The translations under genes and the position numbers were made by a program. The notes under the pieces were generated by a model that saw nothing but the letters and a program-made list of their open reading frames with translations, made no database searches and had not been told where the DNA came from. This document shows positions 44,259 to 56,025 of a DNA stretch of 64,000 nucleotides, one piece after another. Source of the DNA: Tilletia caries (lineage: Eukaryota; Basidiomycota; Exobasidiomycetes; Tilletiales; Tilletiaceae); assembly GCA_032718865.1 (NCBI GenBank), contig JALUTQ010000046.1, positions 1,302,001-1,366,000 of the forward strand, given 5' to 3'. Numbering within the stretch: the stretch's first letter is position 1; every line of letters starts with the position of its first letter.

Positions 44259-46819
44259 ATGGCGGAGCCGACCCAGTACAATACGTACTGTGAGTCGTTC
44301 CTACAGCTGCCTGTCATCAAAATTTTGCCGATAACGGACTCGAGGGGTCGTTCCGGATATGTTTCCATTCGCACGCTGGTCAAAACTGGGGACGGACAGA
44401 TCAGCCGCGCAAAGGCCTCTGCCTATTGGGTGGAGAGTCGACCTCCCATTAACGGACTTCTTTTCGGTCCAGCAATGTTCGCCTTCACGACGTCGGGTGC
44501 AGAAATGTCGATAGAACGAACCTCAGTGGAGCTACGACCCGGGAACCCCAAGGATTCATCATACATCATAAGGATCTTCCCGGAGTAGGCCCCGGAGTAG
44601 CATTCCCCGGAGCTCCGCGGACTCCGGGGAACGCTCTGCGCGGGTACGGAGCACGGAGCGAGATTTGAGCGTTTTTTACTAGCTTTAGATTTGCGGAGCT
44701 ACTCCGCAAAGATATGGCTGCAACTCCCCGGAGCACGGAGTGAGTTTGCTTGCATTGTCAAAAAAGCTCCGGAGTACGGAGCAGACCCCGGAGTCCGACG
44801 GACTCCGGGGATGGCAAAGTGGGTCACGTGATGGCCAAAACTGAGTCACGTGACCGGTTTTTGAGGAATTTCTCGGCCGAATCAGGTCGAAATACTGTGT
44901 ATTTCAGCTTTTTGGGGGCAGTAAGCCCTTGGAAAGGAATGATATAGACTTTTAAAGCTGCGATTGAACTGTTACGATGAGACTTGACCTTCTCCTGAGC
45001 TCATGTTGGACTCATTTCATGACACCCCGGAGTACCCCGGAGTCCGCGGAGCGATTTTGCGGAGCACGGAGTCCGCCTGTGAAAAATATACGGAGCACGG
45101 AGTAGATTCTTGTGCGCAGCCGCAACTTCGACGGAGCACGGAGTGCTCGCCAGCTGATTACCGGAAATTTTGCGGAGCGCGGAGCTGGCCAGAGCTCAGA
45201 CGGAGCTGAGCGGAGCGTCGCCCCGGAGTCCGGGCTCCGGGGATCTACTCCGGGAAGATCCTTAAATTACATCAAGTCTCATCTCGGCCATGAACCCTGG
45301 AGAGTCCGGGTCTTCGGGAAGGTCGTATCTTCTTCTTCTACGTCTTTCACAGTGACCGGCCAAACGTTTCTGGTTAGTTGACATCCTTTCTTTATGGACG
45401 AAACAGTAGCCATGATTGCTAACTGAACTATTGCGAACTTGCTTGCAGGTGACCGGAGCAGGAAAGTTCACAGTGGAACTTGTTTCTTCAAACAGCTCTC
45501 CGATTCCTCATGCTCCAGCCATCGGAGAATTCGCTGGAGGTAGCGGCGTGGTCCAATCATCTCCAAGAACCCACCTTATATTACGGTCATCCTCGAGAGC
45601 GTACACATCGGCGTCGCGTCCCAAGCCACCGCCACAGAAGTCCCGCAACAGCCTCAAGCTTCCGCTTGGATTTCGGCACTCCAGGGCGAAGCGAACGTCG
45701 AACCGGCTGCCGTACCCCCCACAGACGACGTGGACGGTGCTGTCGAGATCACGCCGGTCAACAGCTTCTGTGAAACGACGTTTCGTTTCCCTCTGTTCCA
45801 AAGCGAAATCACCCCTTCCCACTGGCTGCGAGTCCAGAGCAAGACACTCACGTCAGATGGTTGCTCGCACTTGTTCCACCTCAACATCTCCGGCCTCAAG
45901 AAGCAACCTCCGATTCATTCCATCGCAACAGTGACGGGATCGTTGGCAGTCGACGATCGTCAAATCCTTCTGTCATGTGGCGACAATCAAATCCACATTC
46001 GCCCGGGTCTCCCTACCGACGTCGACTTCAAAGGAATGCAAATTCTGAAGCAGTCTTGGCGTCTACGTCCAGCTGGGCGTATCATCTCTTCGCAGGCGAG
46101 CGAGTTTACGATGGTTGCGAACGTTCTCATTGTGAGTCTCTACTCTCTTGCGTCCGGGGCCCTGTATAATCCATGAGCACTGCGGCTGACTGGTTCGAGA
46201 ACATCAACAGGAAAACGTACTTCGTACAGTCACAGTTCGATTCATGGTACCATCATCCGAAAAGGCGGGTCCACGATGGATCAGTTTTCGGTCTCCGGGA
46301 GTAGGCCTCTTCAGCAGCGGTCGCGGGTTCATCGAGCACGTCGAGTACGGCGTAGAGTCGCGATTCGTCGTAACACTGGAGAGCGCGACAAACCCCATCC
46401 TTTCGAGCTCCGTCATTCCAATCAGTAGCGTCACAGCCGGAGGAGAAGACTGGCTACAGGTCTGGCAAACCCCTCCCCCTAGTGGATTCGAAGCTATCGC
46501 GCAGGCGGGCGTTCAACCCGGAGCGACGGCATCTAGCACCTCAAATGCGCCAAGTCAGAGCAGTACGCAAGCCGAGTCGGTACTTTCAAGCATCTCGTCC
46601 ATCACACCGAGCCAGTCCTCGTCTGGTGTCTACAACCCGCACCCCGAGATTCTGTTGGCATCTCCAGCGTCGACGACTGGAACTTTGGTGCCGACAGCAT
46701 CTGGCTGGGACGTCAGTCCGAAGGCGATGGAGAAGCGTCCTGCTTCTGACGATGACATCGATCAATCCCCTACAAAGCGTTCGACCCGTCCTGCGACTCG
46801 TGCTTCACACGCAGCGTGA
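44259..46819 (+). CDS. Helitron-borne gene of unknown function, split by an insertion
   Basis: ATG at 44259 opens a frame (MAEPTQYNTYCESFLQLP) that is cut after KDSSYII by the TA-flanked element 44571-45262. The frame resumes as NYIKSHLGHEPW, and removal of the element plus one TA joins the two in phase. Then VRVFGKVVSSSSTSFTV (a beta-rich, OB-fold-like run), an intron 45372-45448, VTGAGKFTVEL, a probable intron starting 45537 (GTAGCG), and a long exon with WISALQGEANVEP and SEITPSHWLRVQSK. An intron near 46134-46211 follows, and a Ser/Thr-rich tail ending KRPASDDDIDQSPTKRS. A nuclear signal-like KRP and KRSTR are at the end. No domain is certain; a single-strand DNA-binding role would suit a Helitron but is speculation. 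Confidence 0.5.
44571..45262. mobile_element. TA-flanked CGGAG-repeat element, copy 1 (692 bp)
   Basis: Inverted ends AGGATCTTCCCGGAGTAG (44571-44588 and complement 45245-45262), flanked on both sides by TA (44569-44570, 45263-45264). The interior is packed with CGGAGYACGGAG and CCCCGGAG units in direct order plus a few palindromes such as GAGTCCGCGGACTC. No ORF. It interrupts a reading frame, see the gene 44259-46819. TA flanks fit a Tc1/mariner-type transposase in trans. Confidence 0.85.
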
Positions 46820-47443
46820 GGAATCTCACCCTTCCGACTCTCGCTCCTTACGATTCTTCCTTTCGTTGTGACTCTTCGATAGCGACCCTATCGTCTGGAC
46901 TTCAACAGTCGACTACTTTCGAGATTTTGTTACCGACCAACCTCAATCGCCTCCGTCATCCGTGCGCCTGTGTCCGAGCATCGCAGATCTTTCCGTGACG
47001 ACGTCAATCTCGAATCTCATTCGCCATCGATCCTTAACGACTTTCACGATGAACGCTGTCCGATCTCAATTACCATTTGTAACCATCTTTTTCGCTGGAC
47101 TTCAACAGTCTGTATACTCGAATCAATTCCACTGTTTGTGAAGTGTTCTTGGTGCTTACGATCAACATCACGATTCACGCATGAGTTCGCCATCACTCAT
47201 CAAGGCTTACGATCTTGTCGATTCTTTACAACTACTGAGATTAGAGATATACCCGTACTATTTCAGCTTGATGGAAACTGGGAAGAGGGTCAAGACACGG
47301 GAGAGGACACAAAAAGGCGTAAAATTCTTCGGTCATCAAGGATCAAGACGGAATCGATCGCGATTGAAGCACATTCTTAGACAGAAGAAACCTGAAGCCA
47401 CAGATGACTGAAGGTTCGATGCTGGATTAGACCTTCGGTTGGT
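46820..47443. other. intergenic inside Helitron, convergent genes
   Basis: About 620 bases between two convergent genes. Short local duplications are seen (CTGGACTTCAACAGTC at about 46895 and 47097). A 9-bp-stem hairpin GATTAGACC...GGTCTAATC at 47431-47455 overlaps the stop of the next gene and could act in transcription end formation. Confidence 0.45.
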
Positions 47444-48881
47444 CTAATCGCTATCGTAGTCGACCAACGATAGGATTGCAGGCACTGCCATGGATGGCAC
47501 CGAAGACGACTGGCTCGTTGTGGTATGCGATTGAGCGATGTTCTTGGACGTTGTCTTTGTAGGAGAGGCGACAGGAAATTTGGTGGTACTGCGTGGTGAA
47601 GTCGAAAGGAGGGTCTTCTGAGAGGACTGAGAGGCATGGACCATTGGAGACTTGTACATGATACCGATGGACGACGTGGAGGCGTGAGAGTCAGATGTAT
47701 GGGGTCGTGAAATCTTGATTCTCTTGTTCTTCATCGCTGTGAACGGTGATTCGACTTCGATCGCCTTCTGCTTTCCTTTATCCTTGCGTATGGTTGTGTC
47801 GGTACTGCGATGCTTGGGAGACATTGGAACCGCTTTTTTGGGAGACTGGCAACGTTCTCGATGAAGGGTGGGAGCTGATGAGCCTTTGGACTTGCTTGAA
47901 CGTTCTGAGGTTGCAGTGCCTTTTTCTTCAGGGGGATGGGAGATCTCTTCCTGAGACGAATCCTCAATCTCGATAGGGTGCTTCTCATCACCAAAGGACG
48001 ACGCTCGAAGTCGCCGAGCTCCTTGATTCTTGCTCCCGTGATGTTCCTTCTCTCGAGCTGGCACCCACGTCTCGAAGAAGGGCATCCGCGCCCAGATACG
48101 GCCGTGTTCATCTTTCCGCTGGGGAAATAACAGCATGCATCATCAGAAGTCTGATACTATCCGGACGTTCTGCAGTAGTCAGTAATCAATATCAACTCAC
48201 CTTGCGTACGTTCCCTTCCATCCACTGCAAGTTACAACCCGGTCTACCTTGTCAATGCGGAGACTGAATCTAGATATTAAAGGTCAACACTCTACTCACC
48301 TCTGTCAAAGGAGCGTGCGATACACTGGGAGAAGACGGCGGAGACGATAGCGAAGATGATGAGGTCGTTGACGATGAGGGAGATTGTGACTTGATGATCT
48401 TTCGGGCCGACGGTCGTGTGCGCCTTGCTGGTAGTTGTGCCGAGCCATCTTCGTCTGCCTCGTATTCGGCGGCAACATCGTCAATGTGCTTTCGAAGAGC
48501 AATGGCCTTTTGTTCAAGGTCTGACAGATCATTGAGTCGTTTTTCTTGTTCATCCATCAAGTGACGTATCCGAACGCTGCGGCGAGGTTGAAGACGAAAG
48601 AGCGATAGTACTTGTGTTGTCGTTTTGGCCGGCTCTTGCAAGGTATGGGTCTGCGGAGCTTCTTCGTCTTCAGTCAGAACGGCGGATGGCTCGGATGCAA
48701 CTGGAGATGTTGGCGAGTCGACAAAATTATCGTCGACAACGAATCCGTCGCGTTCGTAGTTCTGTTCGGTGTGCGTTTGATGTGGACCCCCTGCCGTTGC
48801 CTGAATATGAGGACACTGACGTTCGGAAGGGGGACAATCACATTCTACAGCTTCTCCGTCAATGTAGGAAAGGCGGATCAT
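47444..48881 (-). CDS. Helitron-borne gene, unknown charged protein
   Basis: Three exons on the minus strand join in phase. The first (48881 to about 48300) starts MIRLSYIDGEAVECDCPPSERQC, with a CDC...C..H cluster that could bind zinc, and includes a coiled-coil-like stretch LNDLSDLEQKAIALRKHI. A tiny exon gives WMEGNVRK. The last starts RKDEHGRIWARMPFFETW and continues as a Lys/Ser-rich tail ending ILSLVDYDSD at 47444. The tail has several nuclear-signal-like KNKRIK and GKQKAI stretches. Open frame continues a little upstream of 48881, so a 5' exon is possible. No family recognised. It has the same orientation as the Rep-helicase, about 400 bp downstream of it. Confidence 0.5.
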
Positions 48882-49278
48882 GGCTATGCGATGGCCGATG
48901 CTGAATGGCCAAAGACGATTCCAGTGTGCCCTTGCATATCATTTAACTGCCTCGTCCAGGACTTCGCGATCTGTACAGTTTTGGGGGTTTGGGACGCAAT
49001 GCGGCTGCAGAACATGCCAGTGACAGATGCGTTAATTTCTGCTCTATTCACTGAAGTAAACAACGATGATTAGTGACACAGATAACCTCGCAACATGGCC
49101 TTCACGGAAAGGCGCTAACCCAATGCGTGTTGACAAAGCGCGATCATTCAGGGCCCTACGCTCACTCATGAGTCCTGTCGAGCGTGACGAATTCAGTGAG
49201 GACATAGAGCATCGATATATGGAATGACATACATGAGACACAATGACAGCCAGACTATGAGCCTAGATCGCGGAAGCA

Positions 49279-52200
49279 CTACGTGGCGAGGGGAAATGCT
49301 GCGGAGCACACGACATTATCCGTGTGGGTGTTGGTCTGGGGCAGCAGAACTCGGACTTGGCTCGCGTCGGTAGCCCGAGACAGTGCCACGTATAATTGTC
49401 CGTGAGAAAAGCATGGTGTCCGAACGTCGATACCGATCCTTCCAAGAGACTGTCCTTGACTCTTGTTGATGGTGATAGCGAAGCAGAAGCGCAGAGGAAA
49501 CTGGCGTCGTTCCAACGTGAAGGGAAACATTCCTTCGATGGTCTTGTGTGTGATCCGCGGAATCATGACCATTCTTCCGACGTGGTTGGTTGATCCGGAG
49601 ATGATTGTGGCTCGTATAATGTTGCGCAATAGTCCCGTGATGATCAGTCTTGTTCCGTTGCATAGACCAATGGACGGATCTAAGTTGCGAATGAGCATCA
49701 CTACTGCTTCCAACTTCAAACTCAGCTTGAAAGGAGGCATTCCAGAGGGCTTGAGGGAGGCGAGGTACTCTGGAGTGAAAGCGTGGTCCTGTTCTCCACC
49801 AATGTCGAGGGCTCTGTCGGCTGCGTAGAAATGGTACGGCTGTCCCGGAAGACTTTCAAGGACGTAAGCGTTCGTGGTGTCGACGTCAGCGTTCCGAGAG
49901 TGCAGAATTGCTCGACGACGGAAGTACTGAGCTCTTGTCTCGTTCGACGTTCTGAAATCGTTGTAGACAAAGTCGCACAGTGGTTCGATGTTTTCTGCGT
50001 ACATTCGAAGATGAGGAAGTACTTCCAGTCTCCCATCGTCTGTACTGATCTGTCCAGTTCCAACGCTGAGAATCCAGTCTGCGTATGCTTGTTGAGCTGC
50101 CTGGTCGGTAGCGGTCGACTGAAGAAGGCGTACGTTGATGTTCAGCTGCAATTGGGTCGTGGGCGTCCACAGGTATGATTTGTGTAAGCAGATGGAGATG
50201 ATCTGCGCTTCAGACGCCTTGCGTTGAACCGGAAGTGTCTGTTTCCAATCGCCTGAAAACAGGACAGTGCACCCACCGAAAGGGCGATTATCCTTGCGAA
50301 CATCCTGCAGCATACGGTCGACGGCTTCGAATGCATACCGACTTTGCATCGGTGCCTCGTCCCAAACGATGAGAGCCGTGCGTCGAAAGAGGTGGGCATA
50401 TTCCGATTGAGCTTTGATGGAGCACGATGATGCGTTGTCCATTGACAAAGGCAACTTGAATCGGAAATGTGCTGTCCTTCCTCCCTCCAGCATCAAAGAT
50501 GCTATGCCCGAGGATGCGACGGCAATAGCGATCTGATTGCGACCGCGGACATGCGCCATGATGGCATTCATCACAAACGTCTTGCCGCATCCGCCGGATC
50601 CCTGCAGAAAGAACAGAGCAGGTTCGTTGAGATTCACCGCTGCCGTAACCACCGAAAATACTGAACGTTGATCCTCGTTCATCTGCTCGTATCGTTGGAC
50701 AGAGAGGGCCGACTGCTCCTCCGCGTTCCACTGCTGTTCTCGAGCAACTGGAGACGGAATGGCAGAGGTATCGGCACCAAAGGCGTCATCAGGTGGAGGA
50801 ATTCCGAAGTCGGCAAGCGTCCGTTCGTTGGCGACTTGGCTGAGCTCAACGTTCAAAAGATGCCTTGAAAATGAGAGAACTCGTTCTTGAACGGGATCTT
50901 GAACGCCTCTGCGGCGTAGCTGAAACGCACAGTCATCGGCAAGGTCGGATTTGTGTCCATCGTAGAGGCTAGGGATGTCTTCAACGTCGTTGTGGAAAAT
51001 GATGAGGCAGAACAGGTGACGCAGAGCGGCTCCAGTTTGAAACAGTGCGGCCTCGTTAAGGCATCGGTGCCATTCTGCGTCGTCCGATAACAAACCCCGC
51101 GCCGAGCATGCTTCTCGAAACGTGGTGTATGTTCGCCCCTCAAATTTGTAAAGGTCGTCGAAGCTTTTGGGACAGTTGACTTCGTGCAACAGGCGTCGGA
51201 GATAGTATTTCTCTTGAGCCGTGTGGGGGACGTAGTATATGCGACCAACCTGTCCCATACCTCGCTGTCGAGGAGCCCACATGTGAAATTTAGCGTTCCA
51301 CACGAATCGGTCCGGAACGTTCGCGTAGGTCAGACTTGCGGTCTCTTCGGGCAGGCGCTTGCATAGGTCAAAGAATGCGAGCAGCTTGGAGTGATCATTG
51401 GATTCGACGAGACTTTTTCGTGCCGAACGTCGATCGTCAGGGGTGAAAGTAACCGACTGTTGATTGGGGAGGTGAATGTCCAAGGTCCTAACGGACGGAG
51501 ATATGCCGTGGAGCGGTAGCGTTAGCATTCGATACATGGCTATGATGAAGAAGCCGATGCCCGATGGTAACGAACGGATTGAAATCAGAACGAAATCCTG
51601 CTTCAAGCATAATTTAGTTCGTGATCAGGAAGCAAACTCACCTTCGCAAGGTGACACGTAGCGAGCATTGAGATAGTTGTCAATCTCGCTGTCCGAAACT
51701 GAACCGGCTTGCATGGAGATATGGTCCGGACCTTTGAAGACGTACTTGTAGAGGTACTTCACAGCGGCCATCGAGGAGCAAACTTCGACATTCAAATGGC
51801 AGGCAAATGTCTTGCTCAGGAAGGGATTGTACGGGACCACCCAAGTATTGTCCGCATTCCAGACCGAATTGCCTCTTCCCCGACGCTCCACCACGATGCC
51901 CTGGTCTCGTCGACGATAGTCTGGATAGCCGTCACTATCCATGCAGGTGACTTCACGTAATGGCATCGGATAGCCTCGACTGCATCGACCGGGATAGCGA
52001 GGGTCGTTCATACACGCTTGCTCGGGAGTGCAAGGTCCGTGAATCATCGTAGACGAAACTACTTCGAATAGCTCAGGGTCCAGCGCTGGGTCCGGTAGCT
52101 CAGCGGACACGACCGTGTCAATATCGTCCCGTGTTTTGAGTTTGTTCGAGGCCGCGAGTATTAAAAGTATATGGGCATGAGGGAGCCCTCGCTTCTGAAA

Positions 52201-53773
52201 CTCGACCGAATGGACGTAGGCAACAACAACTCCGAGAACGTGAAGCTTCAGCAGCATGTGAAGCAGCCATCGCAACTTGAGATTGAACACCCGAGTGACC
52301 AAGTCTGGCCGATCCGATGGTACTTGCCCGACGTTGAGTTGTCGAGTGATCTCCGGCCATTTCGGGTTGCAAGTCATTGTGACGAACAGATCAGGCTTGC
52401 CATATACGCGCACCAAGTACATGGCATCGTGATATCTTGCTTGCCAGAACCGGGGTCCGTTTGTGAAGCTACTTGGCAGAATTGTTCTGGTTCCAATGCC
52501 ATGCAAGTCGGCTCCGCTGATAAGGGCGTCTTGCAAGCCACTGTAGATCTCCCTGCGCAGTAGATCTTGGTTGAAGTTGAGAAAGCTGATCCTGTTTTGT
52601 TCGACGACAACCCATGCGTCGACCAACCACTCTTGAAAGAGCGTGTTGGAGAAGAAGAGTGTCGAGAAATGTTGCCGCTCATGGAGATGGTATGCGTGGA
52701 ATTGATCAAGTGTCACATGAACGGAGCCTCCTCGCCCACGTCCCCGAACAACTGGAAGGAACATGCGTGCCAGAAAAGGTGAGCAGGGAGATTTGAACGC
52801 TGAAAACAGTACAACGGACAAACTCACCGTTTGGATCCTCCAGTGCTGCAGCAGCAACGACAGGATCTGCAGAAAACAGTTCTCGTGGGGATTGGCCGAG
52901 CGGAATGGCATCGTGCCAACCAAAATGGCCGTACGGTATGAGGACCGGAAAGCGGAGTGGCAGGAAAGCAGCATGCAGGTGTGAAACGCGGCGTATGTCC
53001 CCCGAGCGGTATCGAACCACAATGTCCCTTGGTGCAACATCGAAGTCGGACCCGGAGGGAGTGACGATAAGGGCTGCAATTTCCGAAACGGAGGGACGAT
53101 TGTACGTTCGTGGATCGGCGCCGGTGTCTCGTCCAGGTTGCAATAGTTTGATTGCGACATCATCGGTCGAAGACGTCAGTTGGTCGAGAATGGGTCTTGC
53201 GTGATGTAGAAGACGTGCGTAGGGGTTGACCTGACTAAGAATGTGGTCCAACATCGCAACTGTGTCGACGTCCAAAGATTGGTTCGCTTGTTGTACTCGA
53301 ACTCCGTTTGAAGAGCCAGGGTCTGTTTCCACAAAGTAGACTTGAGCAAATGCAGGAGATAAACCTTCAGGCGGTAGAAGCGACCCCATCCTGTGGCATA
53401 GCTGGCCTTGTATCTTGAAGGTGTAGACCCCCATTTGGCCAGCAACTGTCATGTCTCGACGCACGCCTAGAGATGTGAAGGCGAAGGCGTTGTTGTACAT
53501 TCGAGAGTGGTGACGGTAACGCACTGCGAGCTCTCCTTCTCCTGTGTACAGACCTCGGACCTGGGCGGGAGCATCAAAGATGTTGGGCAAGACGATCTTG
53601 CCTTTTGAGCAGCAAGACCCAAAGACTGGAGAAGCAACGCTTCCGTCGGTCCGTTCTGCTGTCCAGTGTAGTGCGCCGCATTTCGGACAGAGTACGTCCA
53701 TTAAGCCGAGTTCATGGCGGGAGATCAAAGCAGGAGATCTTCGCGCCGATAGAAGCGTCGTAGGACGAACCAT
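49279..53773 (-). CDS. Helitron Rep-helicase (HUH nuclease + PIF1 helicase)
   Basis: Transposase of rolling-circle elements. Three exons (53773-52828, 52751-51642, 51539-49279) total 4317 bases and read without a stop as 1438 residues. Exon 1 has a zinc motif (CPKCGALHW...CC). Exon 2 has the Rep motifs: FVTMTCNPKWPEI, the HUH motif GLPHAHILLIL and the two-tyrosine motif KYLYKYVFKG. Exon 3 begins AMYRMLTLPLHGISPSV, then the SF1B helicase: Walker A GSGGCGKTF, IAVASSGIASLMLEGG, Walker B VWDEAPMQ, GGCTVLFSGDWKQTLP, and near the end INKSQGQSLGRIGIDV with LYVALSRATDASQV. All catalytic motifs are present and splice phases agree, so it may still be active. Confidence 0.93.
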
Positions 53774-55109
53774 GGTGCATGATGGCGATGAGAACTGCTG
53801 TTAATTTGGAGCGAAGTTGGTCTGTAGATGCCTGATGACTGAAGACTGTGAAGAGGGGAGAGGGATAGAGTGTATGGAAGAAAGAGCATTCAGCCTTCGG
53901 CAAGGATGAACGGGTGAAATCAAGCAGCCGTCGCTCTCGTCTACGGACTACGATTCACGGAACAGATGGACTTCAGAGTGCTGATGCCTTGATCAGAAAG
54001 TTGAACCTGTAAAAACTGAAATATGTCCAGAGAGCAGACTGCAGAGAGAGAAGCCGTTAATTTCTCGTACGTCCACGATTTGTGAACCATGCGATGATGC
54101 ATGTATACGCATACCGCATTGGTAGCATGTAGACCGCTGTTGCAATCGCCAACTTGTAGTCATCTCTACGATGTAACGCATTTGGCCGCGGGCACAGTGG
54201 AAGCTGAATGCATGACATGTGGCAAGGATATGCTCGGTGATTGACGATCCGGAATTTTACGAAGTGAGATGGAGGGTTAAAAAAAATGAGACCCCAGTCC
54301 CCACAGATTTAAGCTGTGGTAGTTTTGTGGTTGCTCCTCTGGAATGAGAAAGTCAAATGATTTGAGACTTGCGACATGCGGACACAGCACGAAATTAGGT
54401 GAAGACCTCAGAATAACTGTATACTCTAAGGTACAGGAAAAGAAACGTGCTCAGCCTCGCGCTCGATCCTGCTGTTTCTTTTCGTAACAACACGCGACGC
54501 AATGAAAGTAGAAAGATGGCACGGTCCCTGAGCTCGGACCTGCAAACTTTATGAGTGACAACTCCCTAGTGTAAGCGTGTGAGAGATGTAATACTTAACC
54601 ACCACGACGACCCTGCTCGTAAGAACCCGCCTGTCCACTTCGTCTTCGTCCTGCCATCTCGCATTATCACTGGTCGCAGAGAAATCGAGGACGGGACAGA
54701 CAACGGCGTTCGACAATTCTTCTGCAGCTCACAGGTCGACAGACGACAAAGACTGGCGGCAGCGGGGTCTCACTATCTCACTGACAGTCTCCGGACGGTT
54801 CATAGCCAATCCGTCCTCAGGAGTTCACAGCCTGTGACCGTTGTAATCTTGTAATGCACAGTTGTAACTGAAATGAGGATATGCACGGTACGGACACAAT
54901 CAGCAGGTCGATTATAGTAATGTAGAGATAGGGCCCAAAAACGCAGCGTTGTTCGTTTTTATTAAAAGGGCAGAGTTTTGACAATTCAGTTTCACTTCAA
55001 ATTTTCCAATTCTTTTGTAAGTTGCAGGGAAGCTCGTTAATTTCATGTGGTCGGGATCGGGCGGGGGCTGGGGTTTGAGATTTCGTCCACAATTCGGTGG
55101 CTGATAATA
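53774..55109. other. right of Helitron gene, no gene seen
   Basis: Contains the Helitron promoter and, somewhere, its 5' end. An A7-8 run at about 54279 and a pyrimidine stretch near 54600 are visible. The short frames show no conserved motif. Confidence 0.4.
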
Positions 55110-55126
55110 ATCCAATAATAATGTTA

Positions 55127-55418
55127 AGGACTTTTCTAATGGCCGCCCCGGGGCGGGTACGTATGGAAAATGTTCTTAAGCCCGCCCCCCACCTTTCAAC
55201 GCGCCTCAGGTTTCCGCCCCCCTCCCCATGATCATTACGTAAGTCTCAATTATGTAATCTTATCTCACGGCTCGCATATCGACACGTTAGGAGTGTAGTT
55301 GGTGATCGGTGATCACGCTATGAAGACCGGGGGGGGGGTTTTGTGTCCGGAAAGCAGCGGTGCTAGGGGGGGCGGGCTCAATTGGAGGGCCGCCCCGGGG
55401 CGGCCATTAGAAACGCCC
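55127..55418. mobile_element. 292-bp MITE, family GGCCGCCCC
   Basis: Inverted ends reading inward ...TTTCTAATGGCCGCCCC followed by GGGGCGG on both sides. An 8-bp direct repeat TAATGTTA flanks it (55119-55126, 55419-55426). The corresponding site at 61600 in the second repeat copy is empty. Its ends resemble those of 55552-55858, so they are one family. Confidence 0.8.
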
Positions 55419-55551
55419 TAATGTTAATTCAGTGCTCCCTGGTTAATTTTATTCCTTTTAAGCTTATAACCTAGATAATTTTATAGGATCTGGCCAGGAC
55501 CGACTTGGGCCATATGTGATTATTAGGTAACCTGCTTAAGCTAATTTTATA

Positions 55552-55858
55552 GGGCGAACTTAATGGCCGCCCCTTGGCGGCTTTGAGCCTTTGGCCGCCC
55601 CCATGCATCAGAGCAGTGTGTGTAGGATAAGCTTGGTAAATCCACGACTTTAAAAAATTTTCGGCCCATGATTTTCTCTCCAAGGCAATGCCCTTCACAT
55701 CAACTTCGAATGTTCTCAAATTTGGCAAGGATGCTCAGTAAGGTGTCCTCGACATGCGTGTGAAATTTGAGCACTCGTTTATATGTACGTTGTGGAGAAC
55801 TCAAGGGGGGGCGGCCTCGGAGCCTTTTCCCGTCCTAGGGCGGCCATTAAGTTCGCCC
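55552..55858. mobile_element. 307-bp MITE with 9-bp target duplication
   Basis: Ends GGGCGAACTTAATGGCCGCC inverted at both sides. Perfect 9-bp flanks AATTTTATA (55543-55551, 55859-55867). Copy 2 of the host repeat has the empty site (AATATTATA near 61722). No ORF. The duplication length fits mobilisation by a Mutator-type transposase. Confidence 0.9.
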
Positions 55859-56025
55859 AATTTTATAAGCTGCCCAAGGCCGATTATTATCTTAAAAAGG
55901 TGAACCACATGGGCGCCACATGGCAGACACGTGGTTCCAGACGATGATTCTAGCGCAAATTTTCTTCACCTCGACCTTCTTGCTAAATCTTGCCCACCAC
56001 ATCCACCGCTTTCGCGCAGTCACAC

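Larger units (their letters stand above)
43238..53773 (-). mobile_element. Helitron (5' end not fixed)
   Basis: Rolling-circle transposon read on the minus strand. It has an intact Rep-helicase gene (53773-49279) and a canonical 3' end: a 7-bp GC stem (43266-43250), 8 bases, then CTAG (43241-43238) followed by host T. The 5' TC end must lie to the right of 53773. A TC preceded by A near 54308 is one candidate, unproven. Between the Rep-helicase and the 3' end lie two further genes and two smaller insertions, making the element at least 10.5 kb. Confidence 0.75.
55110..56025. repeat. dispersed repeat copy 1, with two nested MITEs
   Basis: After removal of the two MITEs (55127-55418 and 55552-55858) it aligns along its length with 61590-61887. 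Shared marks include CTGGTTAATTTTATTCC, TATAACCTRGATAATTTTATAGG and the right end CGCGCAGTCACAC. The subterminal CTGGATAATTT-type motifs recall ends of fungal pogo/Fot1 elements, and a pogo relic lies beside copy 2; identity is inferred. Confidence 0.75.

Noticed and set aside
45537..45637. frameshift in the Helitron-borne gene 44259-46819
   Set aside because: A GT-AG interval of 89 or 101 bases in the right phase explains the frame change as an intron, so decay need not be assumed.
47431..47455. GATTAGACC hairpin as the Helitron 3' end
   Set aside because: No CTRR follows within a dozen bases; the hairpin at 43250-43266 with CTAG and T fits far better.
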